Positions 35,490-45,045 of a stretch of 64,000 nt of DNA are shown here, piece by piece (the stretch's first letter is position 1; each line of letters begins with the position of its first letter). Location: positions 434,001 through 498,000 of the forward strand of contig JAGRKE010000002.1 in NCBI GenBank assembly GCA_020442385.1, in the 5' to 3' direction. The position numbers and the translations under genes were made by a program. The stretch comes from Alphaproteobacteria bacterium. Lineage in GTDB: Bacteria > Pseudomonadota > Alphaproteobacteria > Micavibrionales > Micavibrionaceae. Under the pieces are notes generated by a model. That model had not been told where the DNA came from. It did no database searches and saw only the letters and a list, made by a program, of their open reading frames with translations.

Positions 35490-36230
35490 ATGATGCGCCC
35501 CATTTTAATCGCTGCTTTTGCCCTGATCACCCTTATCCCTGCGGCGGCGAACGCCGAAACAAAGGACCCTGTGTTCCTGCTGAATAACGATGAATCGCTC
35601 CTGCACATCTCCGCGACCGAGCAGCGCGAAGTGGATCAGGATTTGCTGATCGCGAATTTGCGCATTGAGGTCGAGGATAAGAGCAACAAAACCGTGCAAA
35701 ACGATGTGAACACGGCGATGAAAAAAGCGCTGGATCTGGCCAAGAATTACAAAGACGTAAAGGCCGTAACGCGCGGATACAACGTCTATCAATATGACCG
35801 CAATGGCGGGCGCAAAGACCGCACGCCTGATATGGTCTGGAAGGGGCAGCAGTCGGTTGAGCTGAAATCTAAAAACTCTGAAGAGCTGCTGGAGCTTGCT
35901 GGAAAAATTCAAGAAGCCGGATTTTTGATGAACGGGCTGAGCTATACGCTCTCCCCCGAAGTCGCCGCGCAGGTGCAAGATGAGATGCTCGAGGCCGCGC
36001 TTGAGAAGCTGCGTACCCGCGCCGAGCGCGCGGCGAAAGCTCTGGGCAAATCCAAAGCCGAGCTAAAGGAAATCAACACCAATGGCAATTACGTGCCCCA
36101 GCCGCCGATGTATGCACGCGGGATGGAAATGATGGCCATGGCCGCCGATGCGAAAATGGCCGCGCCGGTTGCATCACCGGGTGAGACCACAATCACCATG
36201 AATGTGAGCGCCAAAGCCCTGCTGAAATAG
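35490..36230 (+). CDS. SIMPL/DUF541-domain periplasmic protein
   Basis: 246 aa with a signal peptide (ILIAAFALITLIPAAANA, cleavage after about residue 22). The mature protein has the SIMPL pattern: LHISATEQREVDQDLLIANL, VTRGYNVYQYDR and a C-terminal ETTITMNVSAKALL strand. Members are periplasmic or outer-membrane associated with largely unknown roles. GAGGAGA precedes a double ATG. It is monocistronic with a terminator after the stop. Confidence 0.85.
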   Translation: MMRPILIAAFALITLIPAAANAETKDPVFLLNNDESLLHISATEQREVDQDLLIANLRIEVEDKSNKTVQNDVNTAMKKALDLAKNYKDVKAVTRGYNVYQYDRNGGRKDRTPDMVWKGQQSVELKSKNSEELLELAGKIQEAGFLMNGLSYTLSPEVAAQVQDEMLEAALEKLRTRAERAAKALGKSKAELKEINTNGNYVPQPPMYARGMEMMAMAADAKMAAPVASPGETTITMNVSAKALLK

Positions 36231-36258
36231 GCTCTGACAATTCTAGAAGGAAAAAGGA

Positions 36259-36305
36259 AGCCCCGCGCAGCATAGGGGGAAGCATGGCCGCGCGGAGCTT
36301 TTTTG
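36259..36305. terminator. Bidirectional terminator between convergent genes
   Basis: AGCCCCGCGC (36259-36268) pairs with GCGCGGAGCT (36290-36299), one mismatch or wobble, followed by TTTTTT on the plus strand and by TTCCTTTTT on the minus strand. It serves the SIMPL gene and the convergent gene at 36318. Confidence 0.8.
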
Positions 36306-36317
36306 CGGGGGCTGCAC

Positions 36318-36740
36318 TTAATCGTGATGCCCTTTTCCGCGGTGTTTACTGTGGCCCTTACCATGGCCGTTATGATGCGTATCAAAGCGGTAAGTTACGT
36401 TGCGGTAATTATGATGATGGCGCGGATACCCCCAGAAAAAGCTGAAGGTGCTGGCCGGGCGGTAATAATACGGCTCGCGCACCACTATGGTTCGTGCTGG
36501 CGCGCCATAAGACACATAATCAGGCGGCGGTGAAATACGCTCTCCTGTGCCCTCAATCCTCCAGGCACCATCGGGTTGCAGACAGGCTGTGCCATAACTT
36601 TCCACAGGGCGGCCGCCGACATAAACCGTCTTTGTATATTCACGGCAATATTCATTATGCGCCGCCTGCGCCGCGCCGGGGGATACAATAATTGGCAAAG
36701 CCAAAACCCCTACGCCTAAAACAATATTTTTGATGTTCAT
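36318..36740 (-). CDS. Secreted His/Tyr-rich hypothetical protein
   Basis: 140 aa with a signal peptide (IVLGVGVLALPIIVSPGAAQA, cleavage near residue 26). The mature part has CREYTKTVYVGGRPVESYGTAC, a pattern seen in small secreted proteins that carry a short conserved motif after the signal peptide, then YYYRP, and a His-rich tail (RHHHNYRN, HHNGHGKGHSKHRGKGHH) that could bind metal ions. A strong AAAGGAG precedes the ATG. Divergent from the cysteine synthase gene. Exact role unknown. Confidence 0.8.
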   Translation of the reverse strand: MNIKNIVLGVGVLALPIIVSPGAAQAAHNEYCREYTKTVYVGGRPVESYGTACLQPDGAWRIEGTGERISPPPDYVSYGAPARTIVVREPYYYRPASTFSFFWGYPRHHHNYRNVTYRFDTHHNGHGKGHSKHRGKGHHD

Positions 36741-36825
36741 ATCCTACTCCTTTTTTGGTACATCTAGTGTTCATTCTTACGGAGCTTTAATACCGACCCT
36801 TCGTTTTTAAATAAAAAGGATGCTT

Positions 36826-37740
36826 ATGAACCAAAATTTACAAAAGCCAATCTCGTCTATCCTTGATGCCATCGGCAACACACCGCTGCTTGATATGGGC
36901 GGCGGGCTGTATGCCAAGGCGGAATTCCAAAACCCCTCAGGCTCGATCAAGGCGCGCATGGCCAAATTCATGATCGAGAAGGCAGAAAGCCAAGGCTTGC
37001 TCAAACCCGGTGATACGATTGTAGAATCCACCAGCGGCAACACGGGCAATGCCATGGCGATGGTTGCCGCCGCTAAAGGTTATAAGATGATTGTGGTGAT
37101 GCCGGACGGCTATTCCAGCGAGCGCACGCGCATCTCCAACGGATTTGGCGCGGAAATCCGTTTCGTAGGACACTTCAAAGTCAACGAAGCGCGCGATGAA
37201 GCCATTCGCCTGGGCGAGCAAGATGGATATTACTGCCCGCAGCAATTTGACAATGAATGGAACGTCGAAGAAAACCGCGAGTGGCTTGGCCGCGAGATTA
37301 TTGAACAACTGCCCGATGGTTTAAAAATCGATGCGATTGTGCAGGGCGTGGGCACAGGCGGAACGCTGATCGGTACGGTTCAGGCGCTGCGCCAATGGCA
37401 TAACCCTGACCTAAAGGGCTTCGCGATGGAGCCATCGGAATCGCAAATCTTGCAATGCTGCATCGCCGCCGAACACAAAATTGAGGGCATCGCCGATGGC
37501 TTTGTTCCCACGATTTACGAGCGCCACGCCGATGAGATTGACGGCATCATCCCAATTCAGAGCGATGCAGCGATCGAAGAGGCCAAGCGCTTATGCGCAC
37601 TTGGCTTATTTGTCGGCCCCAGTTCGGGTGCGAATGTTTTGGCCGCGCGCGAGCTGCAAAAGCGTGACCCCGAGATCAAAAATATCGTGACCTTTTTGTG
37701 TGACAGCGCGGGAAAATATCTTTCTATGATGTTCCCCTAG
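36826..37740 (+). CDS. cysK: Cysteine synthase family protein
   Basis: 304 aa PLP enzyme that makes cysteine from O-acetylserine and sulfide. PLP lysine in NPSGSIKARMA, substrate loop STSGNTGNAMAM, phosphate-binding GTGGTLIGT, and GPSSGANVLAA near the C-terminus. The family usually has K-D-R after the catalytic lysine; here it is K-A-R, so another OASS-like substrate is possible. The ATG at 36826 is preceded by AAAAAGGA at a 5-nt spacing; the ATG 6 bp upstream overlaps that site and is unlikely. Confidence 0.9.
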   Translation: MNQNLQKPISSILDAIGNTPLLDMGGGLYAKAEFQNPSGSIKARMAKFMIEKAESQGLLKPGDTIVESTSGNTGNAMAMVAAAKGYKMIVVMPDGYSSERTRISNGFGAEIRFVGHFKVNEARDEAIRLGEQDGYYCPQQFDNEWNVEENREWLGREIIEQLPDGLKIDAIVQGVGTGGTLIGTVQALRQWHNPDLKGFAMEPSESQILQCCIAAEHKIEGIADGFVPTIYERHADEIDGIIPIQSDAAIEEAKRLCALGLFVGPSSGANVLAARELQKRDPEIKNIVTFLCDSAGKYLSMMFP

Positions 37741-37759
37741 GGCATGTTAAAACCGAATT

Positions 37760-38746
37760 ATGAACGATTTACCGCCCTCTGATTTGCAACGCCGCGAGGA
37801 TGCCCGTTTTCAGCAAGATGTTGAACAGCTGATAGATAGTGCCGAGCGCACCCGCCTGCATCATATGAAGGTGCAACGCAGCCGCAACTTGCTCTCATTA
37901 TTCTCAGGCATCGTAACCGTGATTGCGGGCGCAGCCGGGTTTGGCTGGTTCTTTTTAATGCAAGGACAATTGATGTTTGGTATTGCCGCTATGGCCGCCG
38001 GAATCGCGCCGCTGATCCTCATGAAATTCTGGGCCGCGCAACCTGTGAAAGCCTATATACGAAGCCATAAAACCGAGTTTATGCCGCAGATGGCCGATTT
38101 GCTGGGCGGGTTGAAATTTTACCCCGCGCGCGGAATTAGCCGCAAAATCGTGAGCAAGACAGGCGTTATTCCGCCCCATGAAATTTACAAAGCCGAAGAT
38201 TGCTTCATGGGTAAATATAAGAATGTGAAAGTGATTTTCTCCGAAGCGCGCCTTTATAAAACCAAACGGGATAAAGAGCCGGTTTTTGACGGGATATTCG
38301 TGCTGCTGGAAATTGGCGATAAAATGATTGAGGGCCATACGATTTTAACCGCTGATGGCGCTCTGGCCAAACGCGCCGCGCCGACGCTATGGCGTAAATT
38401 TACGCCCGTGAATATTCAAACCGCCAACCCCAGCTGGAACCGCTTTCAGATATTTTCCACCAAGCCGGAGAGTGCCGAATTGCTGGTGGGAGAAAAATTC
38501 CTCAAAGAACTGGCCGAAGCGGCGGAAATTTTCAACGATGCGCCCTTAAGCGCCGCCCTGTTCGCCGGAAAATATATCTTCATCGCCATTCCGTATGAGG
38601 AAGATATGTTCGAAGCCTCTAACATGCATGTGCCGGTAACAACGAAACGTCACGCCCTACAGTGTAAGAAGGAGATTGAGCAGCTTCTGGAGATTATTGA
38701 CGTTTTTGATGTTTATAAGGCGCAAGTACCCGGATCAGTTTCTTAA
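37760..38746 (+). CDS. DUF3137-domain membrane protein
   Basis: 328 aa. A polar N-terminus, two adjacent membrane helices (about residues 45-70 and 72-92), then a soluble domain beginning YIRSHKTEFMPQMADLL and containing IPPHEIYKAEDCFMGKYKNV, FDGIFVLLEI and FIAIPYEEDMFE, typical of DUF3137 proteins. Function unknown in the family. It lies 20 bp after the cysteine synthase gene. Its end overlaps the convergent next gene by 4 bp. Confidence 0.8.
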   Translation: MNDLPPSDLQRREDARFQQDVEQLIDSAERTRLHHMKVQRSRNLLSLFSGIVTVIAGAAGFGWFFLMQGQLMFGIAAMAAGIAPLILMKFWAAQPVKAYIRSHKTEFMPQMADLLGGLKFYPARGISRKIVSKTGVIPPHEIYKAEDCFMGKYKNVKVIFSEARLYKTKRDKEPVFDGIFVLLEIGDKMIEGHTILTADGALAKRAAPTLWRKFTPVNIQTANPSWNRFQIFSTKPESAELLVGEKFLKELAEAAEIFNDAPLSAALFAGKYIFIAIPYEEDMFEASNMHVPVTTKRHALQCKKEIEQLLEIIDVFDVYKAQVPGSVS

Positions 38747-39075
38747 CCGATCTGCACGCGCAGCATAACCTGATCATCTTTAATGAGAACGGATTTGCGC
38801 GCGCCTTTAGGCAAAGGAATTCCCAGCCCGCGGCAAAACAACATTAAGGCCGCCGCCAGAAAGTCACGGCTATATTCACGCTGATGAATAGAATCTTCGG
38901 CATCATGCGGATTTTCAATCGTTACAATCAGATTCGAATCATCGCTGTCATCCACCTTAAGCGCTGTAATGCGGCCCGGCGGCGGTTTTTTGATCTGTTT
39001 TTGAGAACATAAAGCAAAGATCGCTTTATAGATTTCTTCGTTGTTAAAGATGATCCGGCGGTCCTCTTTAGGCAT
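38743..39075 (-). CDS. Hypothetical protein
   Basis: 110 aa, soluble, no recognised domain. Features: IIFNNEEIYKAIFALC, an acidic VDDSDDSNLIVTIEN strand, a helical FLAAALMLFCRGLGIPLPKGA and a final strand QVMLRVQIG. The composition is like neighbouring native genes. It lies tail-to-tail with the DUF3137 gene and is read from the 259-bp AT-rich region shared with the divergent gene at 39335. Confidence 0.65.
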   Translation of the reverse strand: MPKEDRRIIFNNEEIYKAIFALCSQKQIKKPPPGRITALKVDDSDDSNLIVTIENPHDAEDSIHQREYSRDFLAAALMLFCRGLGIPLPKGARKSVLIKDDQVMLRVQIG

Positions 39076-39334
39076 CTTGGCCCCCGTATTGATAAAAACC
39101 CACGTCTAGATACTAAACTATTCGATAATAAGTGCGATAGCACGCAAAAAACTTACGGTTACACTCTCGCCATTTATCTCATAAAAATCAAGGGGTTAAA
39201 ATAGATAAAATTTTATACAAATACTATATAAGTAAAAAATAAGTAAAAAAAGCATTTATTAGATAAAATGCGACCTATATTTAAACGAATATTTACTGCC
39301 GGTCCCTATTATACAAGAAAAAAGAGGGGCCGTT

Positions 39335-39832
39335 ATGGTGAACAACAACAAGACAAACGAGCTGGTAAACAGTCAGATAAAACAGATTGAGGGTGTTTTA
39401 TTTTCCGCGATGAAGGCGTTGAGCACATTGGCGCCTCACCCGGATAAACCTCACCAAAGCGGTCCCCTATTTATCCAAGCCGATTCAGCCTACAAGCCCG
39501 CCGCAGAGTATGACGGCATGCTCGGAAGCCTATTGATCGAAAGCACGCTGGGCGGAGCCTTCGGCAGCGCCGCAGCCGGTATTGGCTGGAACGATATTCT
39601 CGAATGCGTTAGTGATTTCATGCAAGACCGCCAAAGCGCTCCAGCAGCCTATAAAGTTGGTCAATCGCGCGCTTTGTGCTCCACTTTCAACACAAATAGT
39701 GACACATCGGCGCTTCTGGCCGCTTATATGCGCGACCTTCCACGCCGCTTAGGAATGGAGCGCTGGGTTGCAGATTATCAGCGCAAGCTCTACGCCCTGC
39801 AAAAGCACGCAGCAATGGGGCTGGCCGCTTAA
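39335..39832 (+). CDS. Hypothetical protein
   Basis: 165 aa, soluble, no recognised family. It starts MVNNNKTNELVNSQIKQIEG, has an Ala/Gly-rich helix (IESTLGGAFGSAAAGIGW) and a helical C-terminus (RLGMERWVADYQRKLYALQK). GAGGGG precedes the ATG. Upstream lies a long AT-rich stretch (39190-39300) similar in style to that before 22391. 38 bp separate it from the next gene, so the two likely form an operon. Confidence 0.65.
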   Translation: MVNNNKTNELVNSQIKQIEGVLFSAMKALSTLAPHPDKPHQSGPLFIQADSAYKPAAEYDGMLGSLLIESTLGGAFGSAAAGIGWNDILECVSDFMQDRQSAPAAYKVGQSRALCSTFNTNSDTSALLAAYMRDLPRRLGMERWVADYQRKLYALQKHAAMGLAA

Positions 39833-39870
39833 TTAATATTCACGTATGATGGACTTGGAGACAGGCTATC

Positions 39871-40791
39871 ATGCAGGAATTCAAAACAAGCTTACTTCGT
39901 GAAAAATTCATCATCGAGGATAAAACCGTCGGTGATAAAGCTTCCTCCGTAACCGCCTTAAGCAATCGTATGGTCGTTTCTCTTGAAAACAAAAACGGTG
40001 CGCTACAAGAAACATTCGTTATACGCACACACAACATGCATTCATGCACCCGTATGGCAACAAAAATCCTGCAAACATTCACCAAAACCGGCCCTCTGAT
40101 GAACCGAAGCGTTCCTATAAAATGGGAAGAGCTGTGGGAAGACATTCTCAGCGATTTTGAGCGCAGCTTTAACCCGGATAAATGGCTTGCCATTTACAAT
40201 GCCGGTAAGCCGGTTTTCAAAGCCGGAGATAATATCCACCCATTTTTAGATCTTATTGAACGCTGCGACTATACCAATAAAGGTGAATATGAAGATGCTA
40301 TTCCGCTGGCCGAATCCGCCTTTGTTAAAACGGGAAAGACAGTGAAAATCGCTTATGACGGTAATGTCGCGTTGGTTGTGAATTTCGATCATGAAGAAGC
40401 GCGCTGCGGTGTCATTTTGCGCGGGCCGGACCGCACAACGACCTTTAACTTCAATGCCCATCCCGGCAAGACTTTGAAAACGCCTGATTTCGTACAATGC
40501 CTAGGCGCGGCAGCGGCCTTTTTAGAAGGAATGCAACTCGCCTTCATGATCGGCATGGATGAAGTTAAAATCCGCTATGGCCTCATTGAACGTAACTCGC
40601 GCGAGGAAAAGAAGACCCAGGAAGGCCGCAAACGTCTGGGCCGCCTCAGCGCCATTATCGGCAATCTGGAAATCACACATACCGTGCGTTACAGGCCCGA
40701 ACGCCCGGAATTTAAACGGGTTATATCGGACGCTGAGAAGCTGGCGCAAAAAATTCTTACACCCGCCGCCGACAGCGGGTATGTCGAATAA
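39871..40791 (+). CDS. Hypothetical protein
   Basis: 306 aa, soluble, no recognised family. Alternating strands and helices with FVIRTHNMHSCTRMATKIL, KWEELWEDILSDFERSF and a basic tail region (RNSREEKKTQEGRKRLGRL). GGAG lies upstream of the ATG. It is convergent with acnA, with 15 bp between the stops. Probably co-transcribed with the gene at 39335. Confidence 0.65.
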   Translation: MQEFKTSLLREKFIIEDKTVGDKASSVTALSNRMVVSLENKNGALQETFVIRTHNMHSCTRMATKILQTFTKTGPLMNRSVPIKWEELWEDILSDFERSFNPDKWLAIYNAGKPVFKAGDNIHPFLDLIERCDYTNKGEYEDAIPLAESAFVKTGKTVKIAYDGNVALVVNFDHEEARCGVILRGPDRTTTFNFNAHPGKTLKTPDFVQCLGAAAAFLEGMQLAFMIGMDEVKIRYGLIERNSREEKKTQEGRKRLGRLSAIIGNLEITHTVRYRPERPEFKRVISDAEKLAQKILTPAADSGYVE

Positions 40792-40806
40792 TCTCGTGAA
40801 AAATAT

Positions 40807-43488
40807 CTAGGCCGCGTTCTTGGCAATATTGCGCAGAACGTAGTGCAAAATGCCGCCATTTTGGTAATAGCCAACCTCGTCCAGTGTATCCAAACGGCAT
40901 AAAAGCGTGACGTCCTTGCTGGAGCCATCGGCATAATGCACGGTCATGACGATATCTTGCTGCGGCTTGAGACCACCTGCAATGCCCTTAACGTCGTAGG
41001 TTTCATCCCCTTTTAAGCCCAGCGTTTCTCTGGTCTCACCATTCTTGAATTGCAGAGGCAAAACGCCCATTCCAATCAGGTTGGAGCGGTGAATACGCTC
41101 AAAACTCTCGGTCACCACGGCCTTCACACCCAGAAGGCGCGTACCCTTGGCGGCCCAGTCACGCGATGATCCTGTGCCGTATTCTTTTCCGGCAATCACA
41201 ACCAGCGGCGTATTTTCGGCGCGGTATTTCACAGCCGCGTCGTAAATGCTCATCTCCTCACCGGAGGGCATGTGCTTGGTATACCCCCCTTCCGTGCCTG
41301 GCACCATTTCATTTTTGATACGGATATTGGCGAATGTGCCGCGCGTCATCACGCGGTCATTGCCCCGTCGCGAGCCGTAGGAGTTAAAATCAACGGGCTG
41401 CACGCCATGTTCAACCAAATATTCACCGGCCGGATGGGTCGGCTTAAACGCCCCGGCGGGCGAGATATGGTCAGTGGTCACGCTGTCACCCAAAATCGCC
41501 AGCGGACGGGCGCCGGTAATATCCTTGGTTTCACCCGCATTGAGGCTCATACCATCAAAGAAAGGCGGATTTTGGATATAGGTCGAGCTGTCCTGCCAGT
41601 TATAAGTTTCACCGGACGCATCGCCGCCAATCGCCTGCCATTCAGGCGTGCCCTTAAACACATCGGCGTAGCGCTTGGTGAACATCTCGGACGTCAGGCA
41701 TGCGCGCACAGTCTCCTGCACCTCCATATTGCTCGGCCAGATATCCTTCATATAAACATCATTGCCCGCGCTGTCCTGGCCCAGCGGCTCATTATACAAA
41801 TCAACCTTCATAGACCCGGCCAACGCATAAACAACCACCAGCGGCGGTGAGGCCAGATAGTTGGATTTCACATGCGGGGAAATGCGCCCCTCAAAGTTTC
41901 GGTTACCGGAGAGGACCGATGTGACGTTCAAATCACCAGCCTCAACAGCAGCCCCAATCGGACCTGGCAAGGGGCCGGAATTTCCGATACAGGTCGTACA
42001 TCCATAGCCGACAAGATCAAATCCAAGTGCATCCAAATCTTTTTGCAGGCCCGCCTTTTCAAGATAATCGGTCACAACCTGCGATCCCGGCGCGAGCGAA
42101 GTTTTCACCCACGGCTTCACTTTCAAACCTTTTTCCAGCGCCTTTTTCGCGACCAGACCGGCCGCAACCATAACAGAGGGGTTAGAGGTGTTCGTACAGC
42201 TGGTAATCGCGGCAATTACAACATCACCGTTAGACAGATCATAACCGCCGCCCTCAACGGGAACGGACTTTGCATCAGGACAAACATCCGCAAAAGAACT
42301 TACAGATTTTGACAGAGCGATGCGGTCTTGCGGACGCTTCGGCCCGGAAATAGACGGCTCAACGGTTGAGAGATCAAGTTCCAATGTTGTGGTGAAGACA
42401 GGATCGGCAGAGCCGGTCTCGCGCCACATACCCTGCTCCTTCGCATAAGCCTCAACCAGATTGACGCGGTGATCATCACGGCCGGTAAAGCGCAGATAAT
42501 TTAAGGTCTCCTGATCGATCGGGAAGAAGCCGCAAGTTGCACCATATTCCGGCGCCATGTTCGCGATCGTCGCCTTATCGGCCAGAGTCATGTTATCAAG
42601 ACCATCGCCGTAAAATTCGACGAACTTGCCAACAACGCCAAGCTTGCGCAGCATCTCAACCACGCGCAGAACAAGGTCGGTCGCGGTTGTGCCTTCTTTC
42701 ATCTTGCCGGTAATCTTAAAGCCGACAACCTCAGGGATCAGCATGGAGACAGGCTGGCCGAGCATAGCAGCCTCCGCCTCAATTCCGCCCACGCCCCAAC
42801 CCAGAACGGCCAGACCGTTGACCATGGTGGTGTGGGAATCCGTGCCCACCAGCGTATCGGGATAGGCCACCTGACGGCCCTTATTATTCTCATCTTCATC
42901 AACCCAGATGGTCTGGGCCAGATATTCCAAATTCACCTGATGGCAAATACCTGTGCCCGGCGGCACAACGCGGAAATTCTTAAAAGCGCTCTGCCCCCAT
43001 TTCAGAAACTCATAGCGCTCACCATTGCGCTCGAACTCTTTTTCAACATTGGCTTTGAAGGCCGAGGGCGTGCCAAATTCATCCACCATAACGGAATGAT
43101 CAATCACCAAATCAACAGGCACCAGCGGGTTAATATTTTGCGCGTTCCCGCCCAGAGAGACCATCGCCTCGCGCATCGCCGCCAAATCAACCACAGCCGG
43201 AACGCCGGTAAAATCCTGCATCAAAACGCGGGCCGGACGGTAAGCAATCTCGGTCGATGATTTTTTCTCTTTCAGCCAATCAGCCAGCGCCTGAATATCA
43301 TCGCATGTGACGCTGCGCCCGTCTTCAAAGCGCAAAAGATTTTCGAGCAAAACCTTCAGGGTGTAGGGCAACCGGCTTACATCACCGATTTTTTCTGCAG
43401 CGGCACTCAGGCTGTAATAATCGTAATCCTTGCCGTCTACGCTCAGCGTTTTACGTGTACCCAGTGTGTCTTGGCCAGTTTGTGTCAT
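40807..43488 (-). CDS. acnA: Aconitate hydratase A
   Basis: 893 aa TCA-cycle enzyme that isomerises citrate to isocitrate with a 4Fe-4S cluster. Cluster cysteines are in [10 protein letters not shown] and [10 protein letters not shown]; the N-terminal [20 protein letters not shown] and the swivel domain [19 protein letters not shown] are present. Length matches the AcnA/IRP1 type. Read alone, from its own upstream region. Its product feeds the isocitrate dehydrogenase encoded at 48809. Confidence 0.97.
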   Translation of the reverse strand: MTQTGQDTLGTRKTLSVDGKDYDYYSLSAAAEKIGDVSRLPYTLKVLLENLLRFEDGRSVTCDDIQALADWLKEKKSSTEIAYRPARVLMQDFTGVPAVVDLAAMREAMVSLGGNAQNINPLVPVDLVIDHSVMVDEFGTPSAFKANVEKEFERNGERYEFLKWGQSAFKNFRVVPPGTGICHQVNLEYLAQTIWVDEDENNKGRQVAYPDTLVGTDSHTTMVNGLAVLGWGVGGIEAEAAMLGQPVSMLIPEVVGFKITGKMKEGTTATDLVLRVVEMLRKLGVVGKFVEFYGDGLDNMTLADKATIANMAPEYGATCGFFPIDQETLNYLRFTGRDDHRVNLVEAYAKEQGMWRETGSADPVFTTTLELDLSTVEPSISGPKRPQDRIALSKSVSSFADVCPDAKSVPVEGGGYDLSNGDVVIAAITSCTNTSNPSVMVAAGLVAKKALEKGLKVKPWVKTSLAPGSQVVTDYLEKAGLQKDLDALGFDLVGYGCTTCIGNSGPLPGPIGAAVEAGDLNVTSVLSGNRNFEGRISPHVKSNYLASPPLVVVYALAGSMKVDLYNEPLGQDSAGNDVYMKDIWPSNMEVQETVRACLTSEMFTKRYADVFKGTPEWQAIGGDASGETYNWQDSSTYIQNPPFFDGMSLNAGETKDITGARPLAILGDSVTTDHISPAGAFKPTHPAGEYLVEHGVQPVDFNSYGSRRGNDRVMTRGTFANIRIKNEMVPGTEGGYTKHMPSGEEMSIYDAAVKYRAENTPLVVIAGKEYGTGSSRDWAAKGTRLLGVKAVVTESFERIHRSNLIGMGVLPLQFKNGETRETLGLKGDETYDVKGIAGGLKPQQDIVMTVHYADGSSKDVTLLCRLDTLDEVGYYQNGGILHYVLRNIAKNAA

Positions 43489-43592
43489 AAAGTTTATCCC
43501 CCTGAAGAGTCGAAAGAATTTCCGCTCAAGAGTTTATCATGAAGCACAAAGATATAAAAAGGGGTTAATATCGAGGTCAAATAAGAAAAGAG

Positions 43593-44735
43593 CTAAAGCT
43601 CATAAGCCCACATGATGTCTAAATCGCCATCACTGTCTCTTTTTATGAACATACTTAGCTCTTGATCCCCTTCAAGCGAATGGCCACCCGGATCATCTGC
43701 AATGTAGTTTTTATAAACGTCTGGAAGAGCACCTTTGACAGGCTCAAAAGGCGCAGTGACAATTTTCTCAAATTCCGAAGCAGAAAACGAAACAAAATTT
43801 TTATCCACTTTTTTAAATGCGCGTTTTTTCATGTCCTTATGTTCATCATAGGCATCTACACCACGGCGCGCGCTTATATATGTTTTTTGTTCATAAATCA
43901 TTGCAGACATCATGAAGGCTTGCTTGAACTTCTTATTCTGCCGGTACAGATCATTTAAATATTTCAGACATAAATCACTGCATATTTGCAAATCATCAAG
44001 CTCTTCTTGCATAGCCTTCATTAGAAAGTCGGCACCTTTGGTCTCTTCAATTTGGTCAAGAATGAAGTGTGCCTGTGCAAATTTTGCAGTCTCGCACCCA
44101 AAATTATCCGCAAGAATAATGATGGCTCCCTCATTTTCCGAGTTAACGGCTTTAGCAATGTAGTCCTCAACATCGCTCCTGTTTTTTGCTTCAAATGCTT
44201 GCTCAAGTCTGTAAGTAATCACTTCATAATCATATGCATCCAGACCCTCAGCGCGGGCATACATTTCGTCACACTCGGACGCTCTTCCAAGAGTCTTCAA
44301 AATTCTGGCTTTTTCAGTAAACAGCTCTACCTCAAAGGGGTGCTTCGCAATAGCTTCATCAAGGACCTTAATCGCCTCATCGTGCTGACCTAGAAAAAAC
44401 AAACACTCTTCTTTCTGGATATAATATTCCATCTTGTTCGGATTAAGCTCTAAAAGACGGTTACAGAAAGCCAAGGCATCATCAGTTAAGCAGTCCGAAA
44501 AAGCATAATAGGAAAGGGTGTCTATTATTCCCTCATGAGAATTGTCTTCAATAGCAAAGCCTTCAAACGGGGTCTTTTCGAAAAGGTCCAGTGTTTTTCG
44601 ATCAACCAAACTGAGAATATTCATCAGAATCTTCAGTGTCTTAGAGTCATCATACTTATGCTCAAGACTCTCCAGCGCGTATTTAATCAATTCTGGATGG
44701 TTTCTGACAAAAGCAGCGTATTTTGAAAGTGCCAT
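43593..44735 (-). CDS. TPR-like repeat protein
   Basis: 380 aa, AT-rich gene. The middle contains tetratricopeptide-type helical pairs (ALAFCNRLLELNPNKMEYYI, FFLGQHDEAIKVLDEAIAKH, ARILKTLGRASECDEMYARA) in the usual 34-residue spacing, suggesting a protein-binding scaffold in the cytoplasm. No signal peptide. The C-terminal 100 residues are not repeat-like and end in an acidic DSDGDLDIMW. A weak ribosome binding site only. Composition suggests foreign or fast-evolving origin. Confidence 0.7.
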   Translation of the reverse strand: MALSKYAAFVRNHPELIKYALESLEHKYDDSKTLKILMNILSLVDRKTLDLFEKTPFEGFAIEDNSHEGIIDTLSYYAFSDCLTDDALAFCNRLLELNPNKMEYYIQKEECLFFLGQHDEAIKVLDEAIAKHPFEVELFTEKARILKTLGRASECDEMYARAEGLDAYDYEVITYRLEQAFEAKNRSDVEDYIAKAVNSENEGAIIILADNFGCETAKFAQAHFILDQIEETKGADFLMKAMQEELDDLQICSDLCLKYLNDLYRQNKKFKQAFMMSAMIYEQKTYISARRGVDAYDEHKDMKKRAFKKVDKNFVSFSASEFEKIVTAPFEPVKGALPDVYKNYIADDPGGHSLEGDQELSMFIKRDSDGDLDIMWAYEL

Positions 44736-45045
44736 GGCCTAAATTACTCTACGCAAAAATATTTTTTCATATGAAAAATATAAAAATCTTACGCTTGTAA
44801 GTCAAATAAATATTTCATAGAACTAATGCATGGTTTTTTTATTTAAAATCAGTGGCTTAAAATTCCTCAAAAATGCCTTTTTTACATCCACATTTTGGCC
44901 ATATTTCACTGTCATTATGGAATCATAGACCAGAAGCGATAAAGATTTTCTTTTGCCTCTACCGTCTAGTTAGCTCACTACCGTATTTTAAACCGCTGCC
45001 TCCTACCAGGGCAGCGGTTTTTCATTGAGCCGCAAAAAAGGGAAA
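44736..45045. other. AT-rich intergenic region with an orphan terminator
   Basis: 310 bp. No gene above about 30 codons with a ribosome binding site is seen on either strand. The only clear element is the perfect hairpin at 44991-45019, oriented with its U-run on the plus strand, though no plus-strand gene lies upstream. A small RNA encoded between about 44760 and 45024 is possible. Confidence 0.5.
44991..45024 (+). terminator. Strong intrinsic terminator without an upstream plus-strand gene
   Basis: AACCGCTGCC (44991-45000) and GGCAGCGGTT (45010-45019) form a perfect 10-bp stem with a 9-nt loop, followed by TTTTTC. On the minus strand it is followed by TTAAAAT, so it may also end the gene at 45046 less efficiently. 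Confidence 0.75.

Noticed and set aside
41272..43260. Several 140-190-aa plus-strand frames opposite acnA
   Set aside because: Antisense shadows in GC-richer coding DNA, no ribosome binding sites.
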